Assembly: GCA_023078555.1 (NCBI GenBank)
Contig: CM041201.1
Location: 3,231,713-3,295,712 of the forward strand
Source: Ulva prolifera
Lineage: Eukaryota; Chlorophyta; Ulvophyceae; Ulvales; Ulvaceae
DNA: 64,000 nt
Direction of reading: 5' to 3'
Part shown: in pieces, positions 1-12,318 of the stretch
Layout: the number at the start of each line of letters is the position of its first letter
Numbering within the stretch: the stretch's first letter is position 1
Program-made: the position numbers and the translations under genes
The notes under the pieces: generated by a model
Seen by the model: the letters and a program-made list of their open reading frames with translations, nothing else
The model's database searches: none
Told to the model about the DNA's origin: nothing

Positions 1-11
1 TCTTGGAGCTC

Positions 12-1977
12 ATGTCGGCAAGGTATGATCTAGTGCTGGCACCCAACACGGCCCGCAACTCTGTATCTATCGTGCTGGCTGCCAATTATGCCAAGGCTTC
101 TGATGAATTCGCTGCGGCAGTGAATTGTCTAGCGGAGCACTGTTAAACCTCCGCGGTGTTCCCAGGTTTGTCTTGCTGGCAGGATGCCTTGGGAGGACGT
201 TCAATGATGAATGTGAGTCACGTGGTGCTCACTTCCTATCATCCGGCGAAGGCACCGTCTGCAAACCGCTTCTTGTGTGTGCTGGACAATGTGTCCTGAA
301 TTACTGGTTGAAGCAGATCGAGGAATGCCCTCGCCTGCAAGATAGAATATGGGTAGTAGTGAGTCAAGAGCACCTAAGTCTGTATGAAGAGTGGGCTCGC
401 CACAACAATTTCCCTCGCGAAAGGCTCATCTGCAATGGTGTGCGAGCTGGTGACAGTACACCCGGAGATGCCAGGGACCTGGCCCTTGCGCTGCCCCAAG
501 ATAACAGCGAATGGGTTTTTTGTGCACGTGCTGACTACGTGTTCGAGCCGGAGCAATCCTTGAGGCACTTTGTGGAGAGCGCTTTCATAACAGGACGGCT
601 CACAGTGGCTATGTCCGCTGCAACGCCTGTAGCCCTTGAAGCAGGGCTCAATCTGGCAACGTCACATGACGCAGAAGGGCTTTGTGAAAGATCCTTCATG
701 AGTAATGTCCTGATAAAAGCCGGAAACACAGTCAAGGTCGACTCATGCAGCCTGCAGGCTCTAGACAATCCTGGATGGGTCAGTGTGCCGCTCCTTGGGA
801 TGCCAGCAGAGGTCTGCAAACAGCTTCTGGCCTCACCCACCCACGCACAATGTGGCCAAGAGAACACCGGTGGATGGAGATCCTTGGAACGTTTTGTTGC
901 AGCTTACAATGAAACACATCCGCTGACAGGTTTCAAATGTAGTCCAATTTTCAGTGTCAGATCCCTCAAGCAGTTCCTCTTCACAAATAACTTCTTCCAT
1001 CACTTGAGCCGGAGACGGGCAGAGGTGTATGCGGTGCGCAGCATGCACAGTCGTCCGCACCATGCTGGATGCATGGAAGCCACAACATCAAGGAAACCTG
1101 TTGTCGACAGCGGCTATGTGGCCAGATTGCTGACCGCAGCCTTGTGAAGCCACCTTATTCATTGATGCTTGGACACTTTTACCGATGTGGTGGCCATACA
1201 TAGTGGATAGCATGTCTGGGTCCTACCCTGATATTCACAGGTGTTGTATACAACACGGTGACATATAGTTGACACATCGCTCTGCGTCCGCTACCAGTGG
1301 CAGCTAGCTGTGACGTTTTGGTCTCTGTTTTCCGCAGCTGTTGTGGCAGGAAGGTAGCTGTGTCATTGCAGGAGCTGCGCCAGACCACACCTGTGCCCCG
1401 CTGCAGTGTCGGTCCGGAGGTGCTTCTGGGGACGGCGAAGGCCGATGTTGACCTCGTGGGCCTCTCAAAGAAATCCTTGGAAGTGGATCTGCACCAGGAG
1501 CTACAACGATTCTCCTTTGACGAGGAGACAGCCCTGGTCACACTGTCGCAGGTGGCTGGATGCGACCTGACCCTGCCAAAACGCTTTGTCAAGGTAGTCT
1601 ATCTGGAATGTGCGCACGGCTTGGGAGCCGCTGCTTGCAGTCACGAAGCTGCATGATCGTTCACTGCGTGCACACCATATGTGCCCACACTCACAAGGCG
1701 CGCCTATGTTCATATGAGGTGCAAATGGGTTCGACTACTGCAGGCCAAGGACTGGGCATATGGAACGCGTCGGAAGCAGCACCCATGCTACACCACGTCA
1801 AACTTCTCATATGGCATGAGGAACCCAAAGCCAGCGGATATGCCCCTTGCATGGAACGGCATCAAAGGAGATTTCACAAAGCACTCTGAGGGCGCAACAC
1901 GTGACAAGGGCCTCCGTTGTTTCACAGCCATGTCGAAGGTCCACAAGAGATTTGATGAGTACACACACTATCGGTAG
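12..1977 (+). CDS. Nucleotidyltransferase-like protein fused to a ciliary-type TTSN/YG C-terminal domain
   Basis: I join exons 12-22, 166-1143, 1338-1593 and 1744-1977; phases close exactly and give 492 residues. The N-terminus (MSARFVLLAGCLGRTF) followed by KPLL near residue 37 resembles the start of an NDP-sugar pyrophosphorylase-type Rossmann fold (LAxGxGTR...KPLL). WVVVSQEH and DARDLALAL fit later strands, but the usual glycine-rich loop is imperfect, so activity is unproven. The last exon encodes a basic module (HPCYTTSNFSYGMRNPKP, then SKVHKRFDEY) of the kind seen in ciliary microtubule-associated proteins such as the PIERCE/UPF0691 group. The first ATG is at 12, but further upstream exons outside the window cannot be excluded. 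The gene is convergent with NUP160; only 126 bases separate the two stops. The role is inferred; a flagellar protein with a pseudo-enzymatic or nucleotide-binding head is my best guess. Confidence 0.7.
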
Positions 1978-2087
1978 TGATGGTCTGCACGTACGGGACC
2001 ACATGTATTCGCTGCTCAATGGAGTCTGTGGGGTGCCTGGCACCACCCTCACAGGCTTCAGCCCAGATCGTGGGCAGATGAGTGAAT

Positions 2088-2092
2088 TTACA
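2088..2092 (-). terminator. TGTAA poly(A) signal of NUP160
   Basis: TGTAA on the minus strand, 12 bases after the NUP160 stop. TGTAA is the usual polyadenylation signal of green algae. It lies between the two convergent stops, so the transcript ends probably abut or overlap. Confidence 0.55.
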
Positions 2093-2103
2093 GGAGCATG
2101 TGC

Positions 2104-5100
2104 TCATGTCATCAGCGCATCAGAGCCCATTGGGCGTGTATCTAGGAATCGTTGACTGTTCACGGACATTGCATGCGAATCCTGCTTTGCGAGTGCATGA
2201 TACTGTTGTATGCACTTCTCTAGTGTTGCTGACTCTGCGCTGAGTCCTCGATCTTGCAGAAGCCTCAACAACATTGCAACATTAGTCCATGGCAGCCAGA
2301 ATGCTCCCATCTGTTGTCTTTCAAGAGGCACTACCTCTTGCCATCTGCAAGCCGGCAGGAATGTGAGGCCGTGATTGGCACAAAATCGTGTCACACCAGC
2401 CAGACTGGATGACACAACACAAGACAGTGGCACATGGAGAGGTGAAGGCTGTCGGAAGGCGTGGCACAGCAATCGAACCACGAAGCAGCCCAGCCAAAAG
2501 GCATCTCAGTCCAAACATGGTGCCACGCCCCTTGATACGCCACAGCTATGCATGTTGGCACTGCAAGCGCAGAGGATACAGCGCCCACGTTCAAAATTTG
2601 ACTGAAACATATGACAAACTTAGGACTAGGCATTTACAACCAGACACAGCTGCGCTGTGAAGCATATTCGGTCGGATCAGATCCAGCAACAGTGAAATCA
2701 AGCGGCCCTGAGAAGTGGTGCAGCCGACAGGCGTGCATGTACGATATAGGCATGTCCGCGCACAGCTGGGGCTCACCAGAACACTGGCACAATACATTCT
2801 TGCCAAAAAGTATGTACAAACATCATCAGACAAAGGGTTGCGGGTCCCAACCAGCAGGCTGATGGAGTGTGGAGGACATACTGTTCTACGTAATCTTCAA
2901 CCATCTTACATGCGGTCTTGAGGTGGCCAGCGTCCATCAGGCTGCGCAGTGTGGCGGCAGCTGACACCGAGCAAGCGACCTGGGTGCCTCGGCGGGCAGC
3001 CCGCGACGCACTCGGGAGCGGAAAGACAACAAGCAGGAAGGGTGGCAGGCTGACCGCCGGGCTGCCCTTCAGAATAGCCTGCACAGCCGATGACATCAGC
3101 ACTTGTGGAGGCTGGTCAGGTCCACTGTGGCCGGCACGAGGCACGCGGTGGTTGAAAGCGATGCATGTGCATGGGTCTCATGCATGCAGAGGTTCATGAG
3201 GTGCACACAGAACTGACACCATGAAGCCCCTGTCATGCGCTGCACAGCTGCCTCCATGCTCGTCAGGCAAGCTGTCGTGACATGCTCACCGATCAACCGG
3301 GACTGGAGTGCAGCTGGCATTCAAGTCGGAAGACATAGACTGCGGCTGCAAAATCGGGCAATCACAGCGAGCCTGTGCGAGGCGAAGCACAGTGACATGT
3401 ACACAAGCAGAGCACCTGCGCAGCGGCCGCACGCAGGCATCCCCGGGGCTGCAGGCCGTCACATCTCGCGGCGGCGTAGCTTGCGCCCTGCAGCCACGCT
3501 GCCGACTCGAGCAGCTCCAGCACGCCATGCAGTACCTTCCAGCTCAGCGGCCCCGCGCCGCCGCCGTGCGTGCCGGCCGTTGCACGCGCCGCCGCGCACG
3601 CACCCGCCATGCTCGCGGCCACGCATGTCAGCGCACGCACGAGGAACACCACATGCGGCGCGGTAGCCCGCGCGAACTCTGCAGCCTCACTGAAGCATTG
3701 CGCCTGGATGAGCAGCCGAAAGACCTTCCCCGGTGCAAGCGTGAGCACCGCCTCCGCCGTCAGCGCGGCCGCGCTATGCTGTGAGATGTCGAGCAGCGTC
3801 TGCACAGCGCGAAGCCGCGCGCACTCGGCGTGGATGTCCGCGATGCGGATGACAACCCCTCCCTCACCGTTCTGCCCCCGCTCCGCGTCTCCCTGTGGCT
3901 GGAAGATCCCCGCGGCGTCCTCGACACCCCCATGCCACCGTCCCCGGCCCACGAGCGCACCCCGCACCGCATCCGCCCACTGCTGTGCAGGCGGCGCCCC
4001 CTGGAGCACGGCGGCCGCGAGCGTCAGCGCGGCGAGCACGCTGCGCGCTGCGGCCGCGCCGTCCTCGAATGCGCCCGCGCTCTCCCGCGCGTGCGCGGCA
4101 AACTGCAGCATCGCGTCCGCCGCGCCTGCTACATCGCCCATCGCCATGCGCACGCCATACAGCACCTTGCTGAGCGGCAGGTCCGGGGCGCGCTGCCTGC
4201 TGTGCGCGCTGCGCGCGAGCTCGTCGAGCGCCACCGCGACGCACGGCCGCGCGTGCACCCAGTCAGCGCCGCGGTCGCCGTCGCCGGCGGGGAGCTCGAT
4301 GACGCCCGGGAACGTCCACGTCAGCAGACGCCGCAACTGCCGCGCAGCCGCGGCGCGACGCACGAGGCCGCGGATGTCTGAGATGGCCTGCTCGTCTCGG
4401 TACTTGAGCACGGCCGCATACGCGCCATCCCAGTCGCCGGCGTCGCAGAGGTAGCAGTACCGGCAGACCCGCAGCCGGGAGGCGAACTCCTGCAGGTCTT
4501 CGGCGTCTTGGGAGGTCGGCGGGGCGGCAAAGGCGATGCGCTGCAGGCCGGCGGCTGTGAGGTCGGCGGCGGTGGTGGGCTGGCGCAGCGTGTCCGCTGC
4601 GAGCTTGGCGAGGGCCTCGAAGTATGCTGCCTGCAGCGTCAGCAGATCCAGATCAAGCCACGCGTGGCCACGTATGCGATGTGTGCGCACATGTGCGGAC
4701 TCTCGCATGCACACGTGCCTACGGTCACCAGCGGCACAGCAGACACCAAACCCAAAAAAACATGCAGGTGCATGCAAGCAATACCAGGCCAAGTCGGCTT
4801 ATCGCACTGGACTGAGTGCCTGCGAATGACCGGATGTGCATCTCGTCCGGCCAAGCACGTCGCTGGCACGACCACGTCATATGCATGCATGAGCGCAACA
4901 CGATAGATCAGGCACATCATCGAGGTAGCGCCTCGCCAGAAGCACACCTCAAACAGGTCCGGGCTGTCTTGCAGACTTGGCGCAGAGGTCGCGCACACGC
5001 CCCGGTAGATCGTCTGCACAACCCCGTCAAACGCCTGCACCGCCTGCGGTGCGGTGCCCGCCGCCGCGCGCTGCAGCAGCGCCGCGTGGTCGACTGCGCC

Positions 5101-8100
5101 GCAGAGCAGCGGCATCGCCCCCGCCGCCGCCCGCTCCACGTCCGCCCCCGCCGCCGCGTCCACCGCCGCCAGTGCGCACAGCCCACGCAGGAACGCAGTG
5201 CAGGGGTCCGCCGCGGCCTCCTCCGCCGCGGCGTCTTGCGCCGCGGCCAGACTTGCAAACGCGGAGAGCGCGTCCCGGGCGCCGTGGCTGATCAGATCGA
5301 GTGTCACCAGCACCCCCCGGCTCGTAAACATCTCCATTGTCTCCTCCGCGGAGGGGCGCGAGAGGACGGCAAGCAGACTCCTGCTCACCGCGCCGCCGTC
5401 AGACCCTGAACGGGGCGCGTCGGTGAGCCGCAGCGACTCGAGCGACGCGTCCGGCGCGCGCGAGCCTGCCCAACAGTCCCGCAGTAGCAGGACTACCCCG
5501 GCCGCAGCGATGTGGCCGTGGAAGCGACGGAGGAGGCCACGGATGCGTGCGATGTGCTGTGGCTGCAGGGGCGACCCGTCCGCGGAGCCGCACGCGAGGA
5601 GGAGGTTGAGGAGCAGCGTGGCAGAGCACGCAAAGCGCGCGCGCAGGTCGGCGGTCGCCGAGACGGCGGCGGCCGCATGCGCGGCGCTGGCGGCGGCGGC
5701 CGCGCCGGGGCCCTCCGTGAGGCGCTGCTCTGCCACGTCGAGCTCCTGCAGGATGTCCATGCAGCCGGCATGCATGACCTGCGTCTGGATGAACAGCAGC
5801 AGCTTGCGCCGCTTCTCCCGCCACGCCACCTAAACACACCCGTTGTGCTCGCAACCCCTGCGGTCATGAGGATTGCTCGAGGAATTGACCATGACCCGCA
5901 TGTGTAACTGCGGGATCGTGCGGCAGCCAACACGCAGGAACGCTGGTGCACACAGGTCGCCATAAATTCCAGGAGCGGCTGTGTGTGCAATGGGTCCGGT
6001 TCGACGAGGCCTAGGCAGTCAGATTCGTTGCGTCTGACCGTCTAAACGACGCTGCTGGCCACCGTCTCGTGGGTCCGAGGTCGTACGCGCAGGACGCCAG
6101 GCGCGAACAAATGTCAGTTGATTGACTGAGGAGCACCTGGGCGGCGTCAGCATTGGGCTGCATAGGGTACGGGCCGCCGGACACGCCGCGCACGATCGCC
6201 TCTGCGATGGCCGCAGCCGCCTCCGCCAGCGGCATGCCAGCAGCAGTCACCAGCTGCAGGGGCCACGCAGCGCAGCTCGCGCCGCCGGCAGCCGTGGCCG
6301 CCTGCAGCAGGCCGTGGAGGACCGTCTGGCGATCCTGCACAGGGCATAGCTGATGAAGGCGAGAGCGTGATTGCGTGGCTTTCGCTACGACAGCAGGTAG
6401 TGCAGTCTCGAAATGCGGCATTGAATTGGCCCATGGTGGCCCTCACATACACAGTGCATTCCATCGCGGTCTAGAGCAGACCAGTACGGGCCCGTCGAAG
6501 CAGATTCGCAAGTCTCGGTTTCGCAAACTGCACAGGGACGGACGATGCGCGTATGCTGCAGCCACGCACAGCGGACAGCAGCGCTCAGACCATTGAGCAC
6601 ATGCATCTTCAGCAACACAGCTGAGCCCGCACCTGGAGCGGCGGCTCCACTTGCCGCAGCAGGACGGCGCCAGGGTGCCTCACGACCCTGAGGCACGACA
6701 CCCCCACGCCACGCCGCAGCAGCAGCGGCGCCGCGAGCACATCCGCGCTGTCGCCTCGCCCCTCCGACAGGTCCACGAGCGCCAGCGCCGCACCCTCGGC
6801 GGCACGCACATGCATGTAGCGCAGGCTCAGCTGCGCCAGCACTTGCAGCGGGGACACCTTGTGGTTCCGCGCGGCAGTAGCCACGGCGGAGCGGATGTGG
6901 CGCTCGGCGTCGCCGCGGCTGCATGAGCGCAGCGCCGAGGCGGCGACGGAGTGCCCGATGTGCTGCAGGGCTTGTGAGAGGGCGTCGGGGTGGAGGTGTG
7001 AGGGGGAGAGGAGGGGTGCGAGGAACACGTCGAGGACCGAGAGTTGCTCCGCGTCAGGGACGGTGGCTGTGGTGGATCCCCGCAGCAGCGTGAGCGCCCC
7101 GGCGTGAAGCTTGCCGAAGACGTGTGCTGCCGCTGGCTCCGAGAAGAGTTGCTGCTGCACACGGAGGGAAACGTGATGGTGCTTGGGAGGAGCAGTCTGG
7201 GTGGTTGCAAGACGGTGGCGTCTACCTGTCGGACAGGCCGTCTGCACCATCATGGACTCGCATGCACCTTTTCGTGATCAGGTAGGCAAGCGTCGTTCCC
7301 AAGTGAACACGGAAGACCGCACCATGGCCAAGTGATCACGCATGCACTGTGTCAAGGTGTCTAAGCACACTGTAGGCGGCGGAGCAGGACTCTCCACAAC
7401 AGGCGGTTCGCCCAATCACCCAATCGGAGCAAGTCAATCAGCCACAGGTGGGCATGGTTGTTCATGCTACTCAGCAGAGAACAGAGGCTGACCTGCAGGG
7501 AGTCCTCTTCAGTGAGCACTGCCCCCGTGACCCGGCACGCGCCGCCAGCCTCCGGCGCATGCATCACGAACGCATGCGCCGAAACACCGACGTGCGTCAG
7601 CACCGCCACCAGCCGTGCCCCGGCATCCACCACCGCCGCCGCCTGGATCTGGCCCACAGTCTCTGGCGTCGCATCCAGCCCCGGAGCCTCCGGGATGGCC
7701 CAGTTCGCGTCGCGCAACGCCCTCGCGCTGGTAGCCGCGGCGACCGCGGCCATGTTGAGCGTGTCCACCAGCGCCATTGAGGCGGCGCGGCCGTTGTGCG
7801 TGGTGGAGACACGGACGATGGAGAAGGCACGGCGGGCGGACCTCATCCCAGAGAGCTCGTCGGTTTGGGTGATGATCATGGCGGTGCCTGGAGCCCCTGG
7901 CCAGCCGCATGCTGCCCTGCATGCATGCACTACATGCATCACATCTCATCGACCTCCTGAACCTCAATATGGCGTATGTCTATGATGTGGGTGTTTGCAG
8001 GCGATGTTCCACAGTCACCACGTATATGTACAGCAGCAGCAGCAACTGGAGAACTGTGTGGAGTTTGCCCGCATGCGTGTCGTCCATCAGGGACTGATGC

Positions 8101-9553
8101 ACTGCATTGCTGGGAGGCAATTGCTGCTTTCTTACACAAAAGGAAAGTGCATGGACACAGCCCACCGCCACATGGGAGCTGCAAACCAGGCAGAGATGCA
8201 GGTTGCACGTTCCTCTGTGTATGCCCACCAGCCGCATACCAGCGGATCCTCTAGCCACGGGCTCGATGCAGTCAATCCGCATGCAGGTCCATGGCAAACG
8301 GAGAGATCTGAAGGGATCGTACATGCCCGTGACGGTGACAGGTGGTGCGGACGTGTCCACGTGCCGGCCATCAGCTCCGGATCCAACAATCGTCTGGCAC
8401 AGGTGCCTGCCTGAGGCAGCCTCCCACACAGAGAGCAGGCCGCTGGTATACAGCACAGCCAGCAGGCTGCGAGATGGGGCTGTCCCGGAGGTGGAGGAGA
8501 GGGGGACTGTTGCGAGGCATGCGACCTGGGGAGGTTGCGAGGTGCCCAGGAGGCCACTGACCCACTGCCGCACGGTCTTGGACTCTCTGAGCGGGCTGGG
8601 CCGCGCAGAGTCGAGGTCGGCTAGCGGGATGATGACGAGTGGGGTCTCGGTGCTCTGGCATGCGAGGCACAGGCTGCGCTCGCAGATTGCCATGGCTGTC
8701 ACAGGCCCTGCAGGGCAGAGCTGTTGTTCTGTGGGTTGAGCTCGAGTGGATTGAGCTCAAAATGACATACGTGTGGATGCTATTGGGCTACAGCAGCAAT
8801 GCAAGTAGTGCTGCATGATCGCAGCAAGCGGCACTGTCCAGTGAAGAGCCTGTGAGGGAGATTGAAACAACGGGATGGCTGCTTGAACAGAACTGAGATG
8901 TGTCGGGTTCGATGGTAGCAGCTGCGCTGAGGTGCTGTGACATGATGGGGCTCAATCCGAGACCTGCGTACCTTGCACAGGCATAGATTCAGGTTTGAGT
9001 AGGCTCACCTGGTAGCGCAGATGCGAGCGGGTACTGGCATCGCTCCGTTGTTTCACGAGGATTTGCCAGGCAGCCATGCTGGCGGGGAGCAGTGCCGATG
9101 GCAAGAGTGAGGACAGAGCCGTCCCGCGCAAACATCACAAGGGTCAAGACGTCCTGATGTGTATAGGAGCACACTGCAGGGAGCAGGTCGAATGCGAATC
9201 TCCATTGGCATGCCTCTGGCTGCCAGTCTTGATCAGCAATGACCTGCAGGTGGTGCCGCACTATGATTGCATGCCGAGCTGCTTGGCCACACAAGTACTG
9301 CATTACTCATGGAGTGCTTGCCGGATCGGACCTCTCTGACCGTCAGACACCGCTCTGCTGGTTCCAACTCCCAGCAAAGAACGTGGCCAGGCTGCATGAT
9401 CGGTGCCGCTCCACTTAGGCTACCAGCACTGACAGCATTACCGATGTAAGACTGGCTGTTAGCTTGTGGCGCTCGAGCATCGCTGCTAACTTGTACAGCC
9501 CTGTTTTGAGCAGGCAGCGCCTGCTCGAAGACAGCGTGACCGGAGGTGAACAT
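2104..9553 (-). CDS. NUP160: Nuclear pore complex protein NUP160
   Basis: A scaffold subunit of the NUP107-160 Y-complex of the nuclear pore. About eleven exons read leftwards. The N-terminal beta-propeller lies about 9553-7361 (GHVLCWELEP; DVLTLVMFARDGSVLTLAIG; LLAVLYTSGLLSVWEAASG). The alpha-helical body follows, at about 7210-6609, 6350-6030, 5829-4916 and 4636-3440. The C-terminal helices are near 3320-2860 (LMDAGHLKTACKMVEDYV, matching the human segment ending LVSEYV). The last exon, up to 2481, carries FWLPWTNVAMLLRLL and matches the human C-terminus in order. The stop is at 2104-2106. I take ATG 9553 as the start; the N-terminus is the least certain part and several splice sites are approximate. 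The middle exons are extremely GC- and alanine-rich, which creates long false ORFs on the opposite strand. Confidence 0.85.
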
Positions 9554-10050
9554 TTCAGATCTCTGCTAACTGACGATCGAGAGCTCCACACTAGTTCATT
9601 GTGTTCGACGATGTGGTCCGCGCTGATGCTGCGTTGCAATGCCTCGCTGTAGCCAGCAGCGGTCCCGAAACGGCGTTCACAACAACATGAAACGCAAGCA
9701 CAGCAGAAGCGCTGACGCCACAAAGAAAGCCGTCTCAAGAGTCAACTAAGCTTATAGACTGGGGAAGGTCGGAAGGTGATTTTTGATTTGGGCACACACG
9801 CGTGCACACGCAGAAGTGGCATGAGTGTGGCGACAGGTTGACGCTCGATGGGCAGTCTGTGCGCAGCAAATTCGGGTCAAAATTGTACGCACACACTCTC
9901 GCCCATTACTTCAGCAGCTGGCATGTGTGTCATTCACAACGTCCAGCTAACCATTGCATTCCTTACAGCGTTTCGCTGCAGAGTTACACTGCACGTAACC
10001 TCTTGTCTGCTGGGCCTAGCATCGATCACATGAATCTATGACCACGAGTG
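9554..10050. promoter_or_regulatory. Divergent intergenic region, NUP160 / STAR1-like ATPase
   Basis: About 500 bases between two divergently transcribed genes, which must contain both promoters. It may also hold an untranslated first exon of NUP160: the minus frame stays open to 9738. I see no clear TATA box or other motif. Confidence 0.35.
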
Positions 10051-11290
10051 ATGTCCATTCGTCCAATCGTTGATCAAGCAGCTGCTCTGGCGCATCCATT
10101 CACGGCACACCCGCTGCTCGACGTTCATGATCTGGTAGTTAGCTTCAATTCGCGAGCCCTATTTTCAAGCATTAGTCTGCAGTTGATCGAGGGAGAAATA
10201 TTATTCGTCAAAGGGCCCAGTGGCATAGGCAAGTCTCGATTTTTGCGGGCGATCTCCCATCTGGACCGGTCTTGGTCAGGCGACGTCCGACTGGGAGGCT
10301 TGACCGCTGCACAAGTTGGATTCCCGCAGTGGCGACGCCGCATTTGTTACGTTTCTGACTCCCCTCCGCCGCTAACAACGTCCGCTGAAGAAGCGTTCGA
10401 GAGCGTATTGGAATATTCTTCCAGGCGCGGTCGATCTGCTGCTCGTTCGAGCCTGAACACTCTGCACGACGTGGCAGCGCGACTTGGAGTCACTGGAGAC
10501 GTCCTCAAGCGTCCTTTCACAGTGCTCTCCGCCGGAGAGAGGCAGCGTGTTGCGTTGTCCTGGGCCATTGCTCTTAGGCCGGAGGTGAGCTCCTAGGCTG
10601 TGCACAGCTGTGGCCACCATGCGTGTCTGTGGTGACCCTGCGTGGCCTTCGTCCATACGGTCTGTACTCCCGCAGTGGTACTTGAGCCCTGCTGACTGCA
10701 TGCGCGCCACACAGGGCTCATGTGTGGGCTCTTGTAGCCAGGCAATGGCATGTCACGTGGCCGAGGCACATGCCTGAGTTTGACTCGAGTATGGAACCGG
10801 TGTCCCGAATGTGCCTCTGACTTCCAGGGGCGCCTGTCAGCCCCCTGGTGCGCGGACGCAAACAAAGCACTGGCAACGTGCAGGTGCTCCTGTTGGACGA
10901 GCCTACGTCACACTTGGACACCGCGGCAACCATCGCGTTTGAGGCCGTCGTGCAGAACCTGGGCTCCACTGTAGTACGCAGCCCCAACAAGCATCACCAT
11001 GCATCAACCTGCATGGCGGACAGAGGAGATTCCGTTGCCTGAGTCAGCATCAGCGCATGCTGCTCCTTGGGTGCTGTCCATGCATATGCATCTGTCCATT
11101 TCAACTTGCATAGCATCTCCCAAAGCAAGCTCTCACGGCAGTATAGTGATTGATATACTCAAGCCCCACGAGCCGCATGCCCGGCTGAGCTGTATGCTAT
11201 GTTGTCTGTCCGGGTCGTCTGCCATGCAACGGCCCTAGCACACGCGAGTCGTATAGTGCTGCTGTATCATGGGGGACGACCCCTTGTGAC
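10051..11290 (+). CDS. ABC transporter ATPase, STAR1/FetA type
   Basis: The ATP-binding half of a two-component transporter. In plants STAR1 pairs with STAR2/ALS3 (aluminium tolerance); in bacteria FetA pairs with FetB (iron export). Exon 1 (10051-10584) holds Walker A GPSGIGKS and the signature LSAGERQRV. Exon 2 starts at 10884 with Walker B VLLLDEP and D-loop SHLD and ends near 10972. The third coding piece, about 11180-11290, holds a degenerate H-loop (VVCHATALAHASRIVLL). The junction into it is not clean, because the nearest AG acceptor adds extra residues. ATG 10051 has a stop-containing upstream context. I found no convincing stop before the CA repeat at 11320, so the 3' end is uncertain. 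The gene lies immediately upstream of its likely permease partner, on the same strand. Confidence 0.82.
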
Positions 11291-11318
11291 GAATTGCATC
11301 CCACCACCTCAGCCACAT

Positions 11319-11887
<569 letters not shown>

Positions 11888-12318
11888 TGCCGCCACTACG
11901 CTTCCAGTCTGGCGAGGTCTTGTAGCTGCGTACACAGTTATCGCAATATCAAGGCCGATCCGGCCTGCTGTTCTATCCTCATGCGCCCCCACGCTCCTCT
12001 GCGTGAAAGCTGCACAGCCGCCCGCCCACAGCCACCGGGGCCGCCCCCGCCGTGCACCAGTCCCGTCCACGCCTCGCCTCAGAAGACCGGCGCACAACGC
12101 GTCCGACATGCATGTGTGCATGCGTGCAGATCTGGGTGTCTCACGACAACGAGCAGATCCGCCGCGTCGGCGGCCGAGTCCTCCATCTCCCGGGCAGCGT
12201 AGTCACTGACCGCCTGCCATAAGTGCTCCCCCCCCCCGCCCACCTCCGCTGCGTTGATTTCCCATCGCCAGCAGGCCACAGACACACCATTCCCCCGTAG
12301 CCACCTCCAAGTGGCACC

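Noticed and set aside
3570..4454. Plus-strand ORF of 294 codons
   Set aside because: Ser/Ala/Arg-rich shadow of the GC-rich NUP160 exon, which has clear family similarity.
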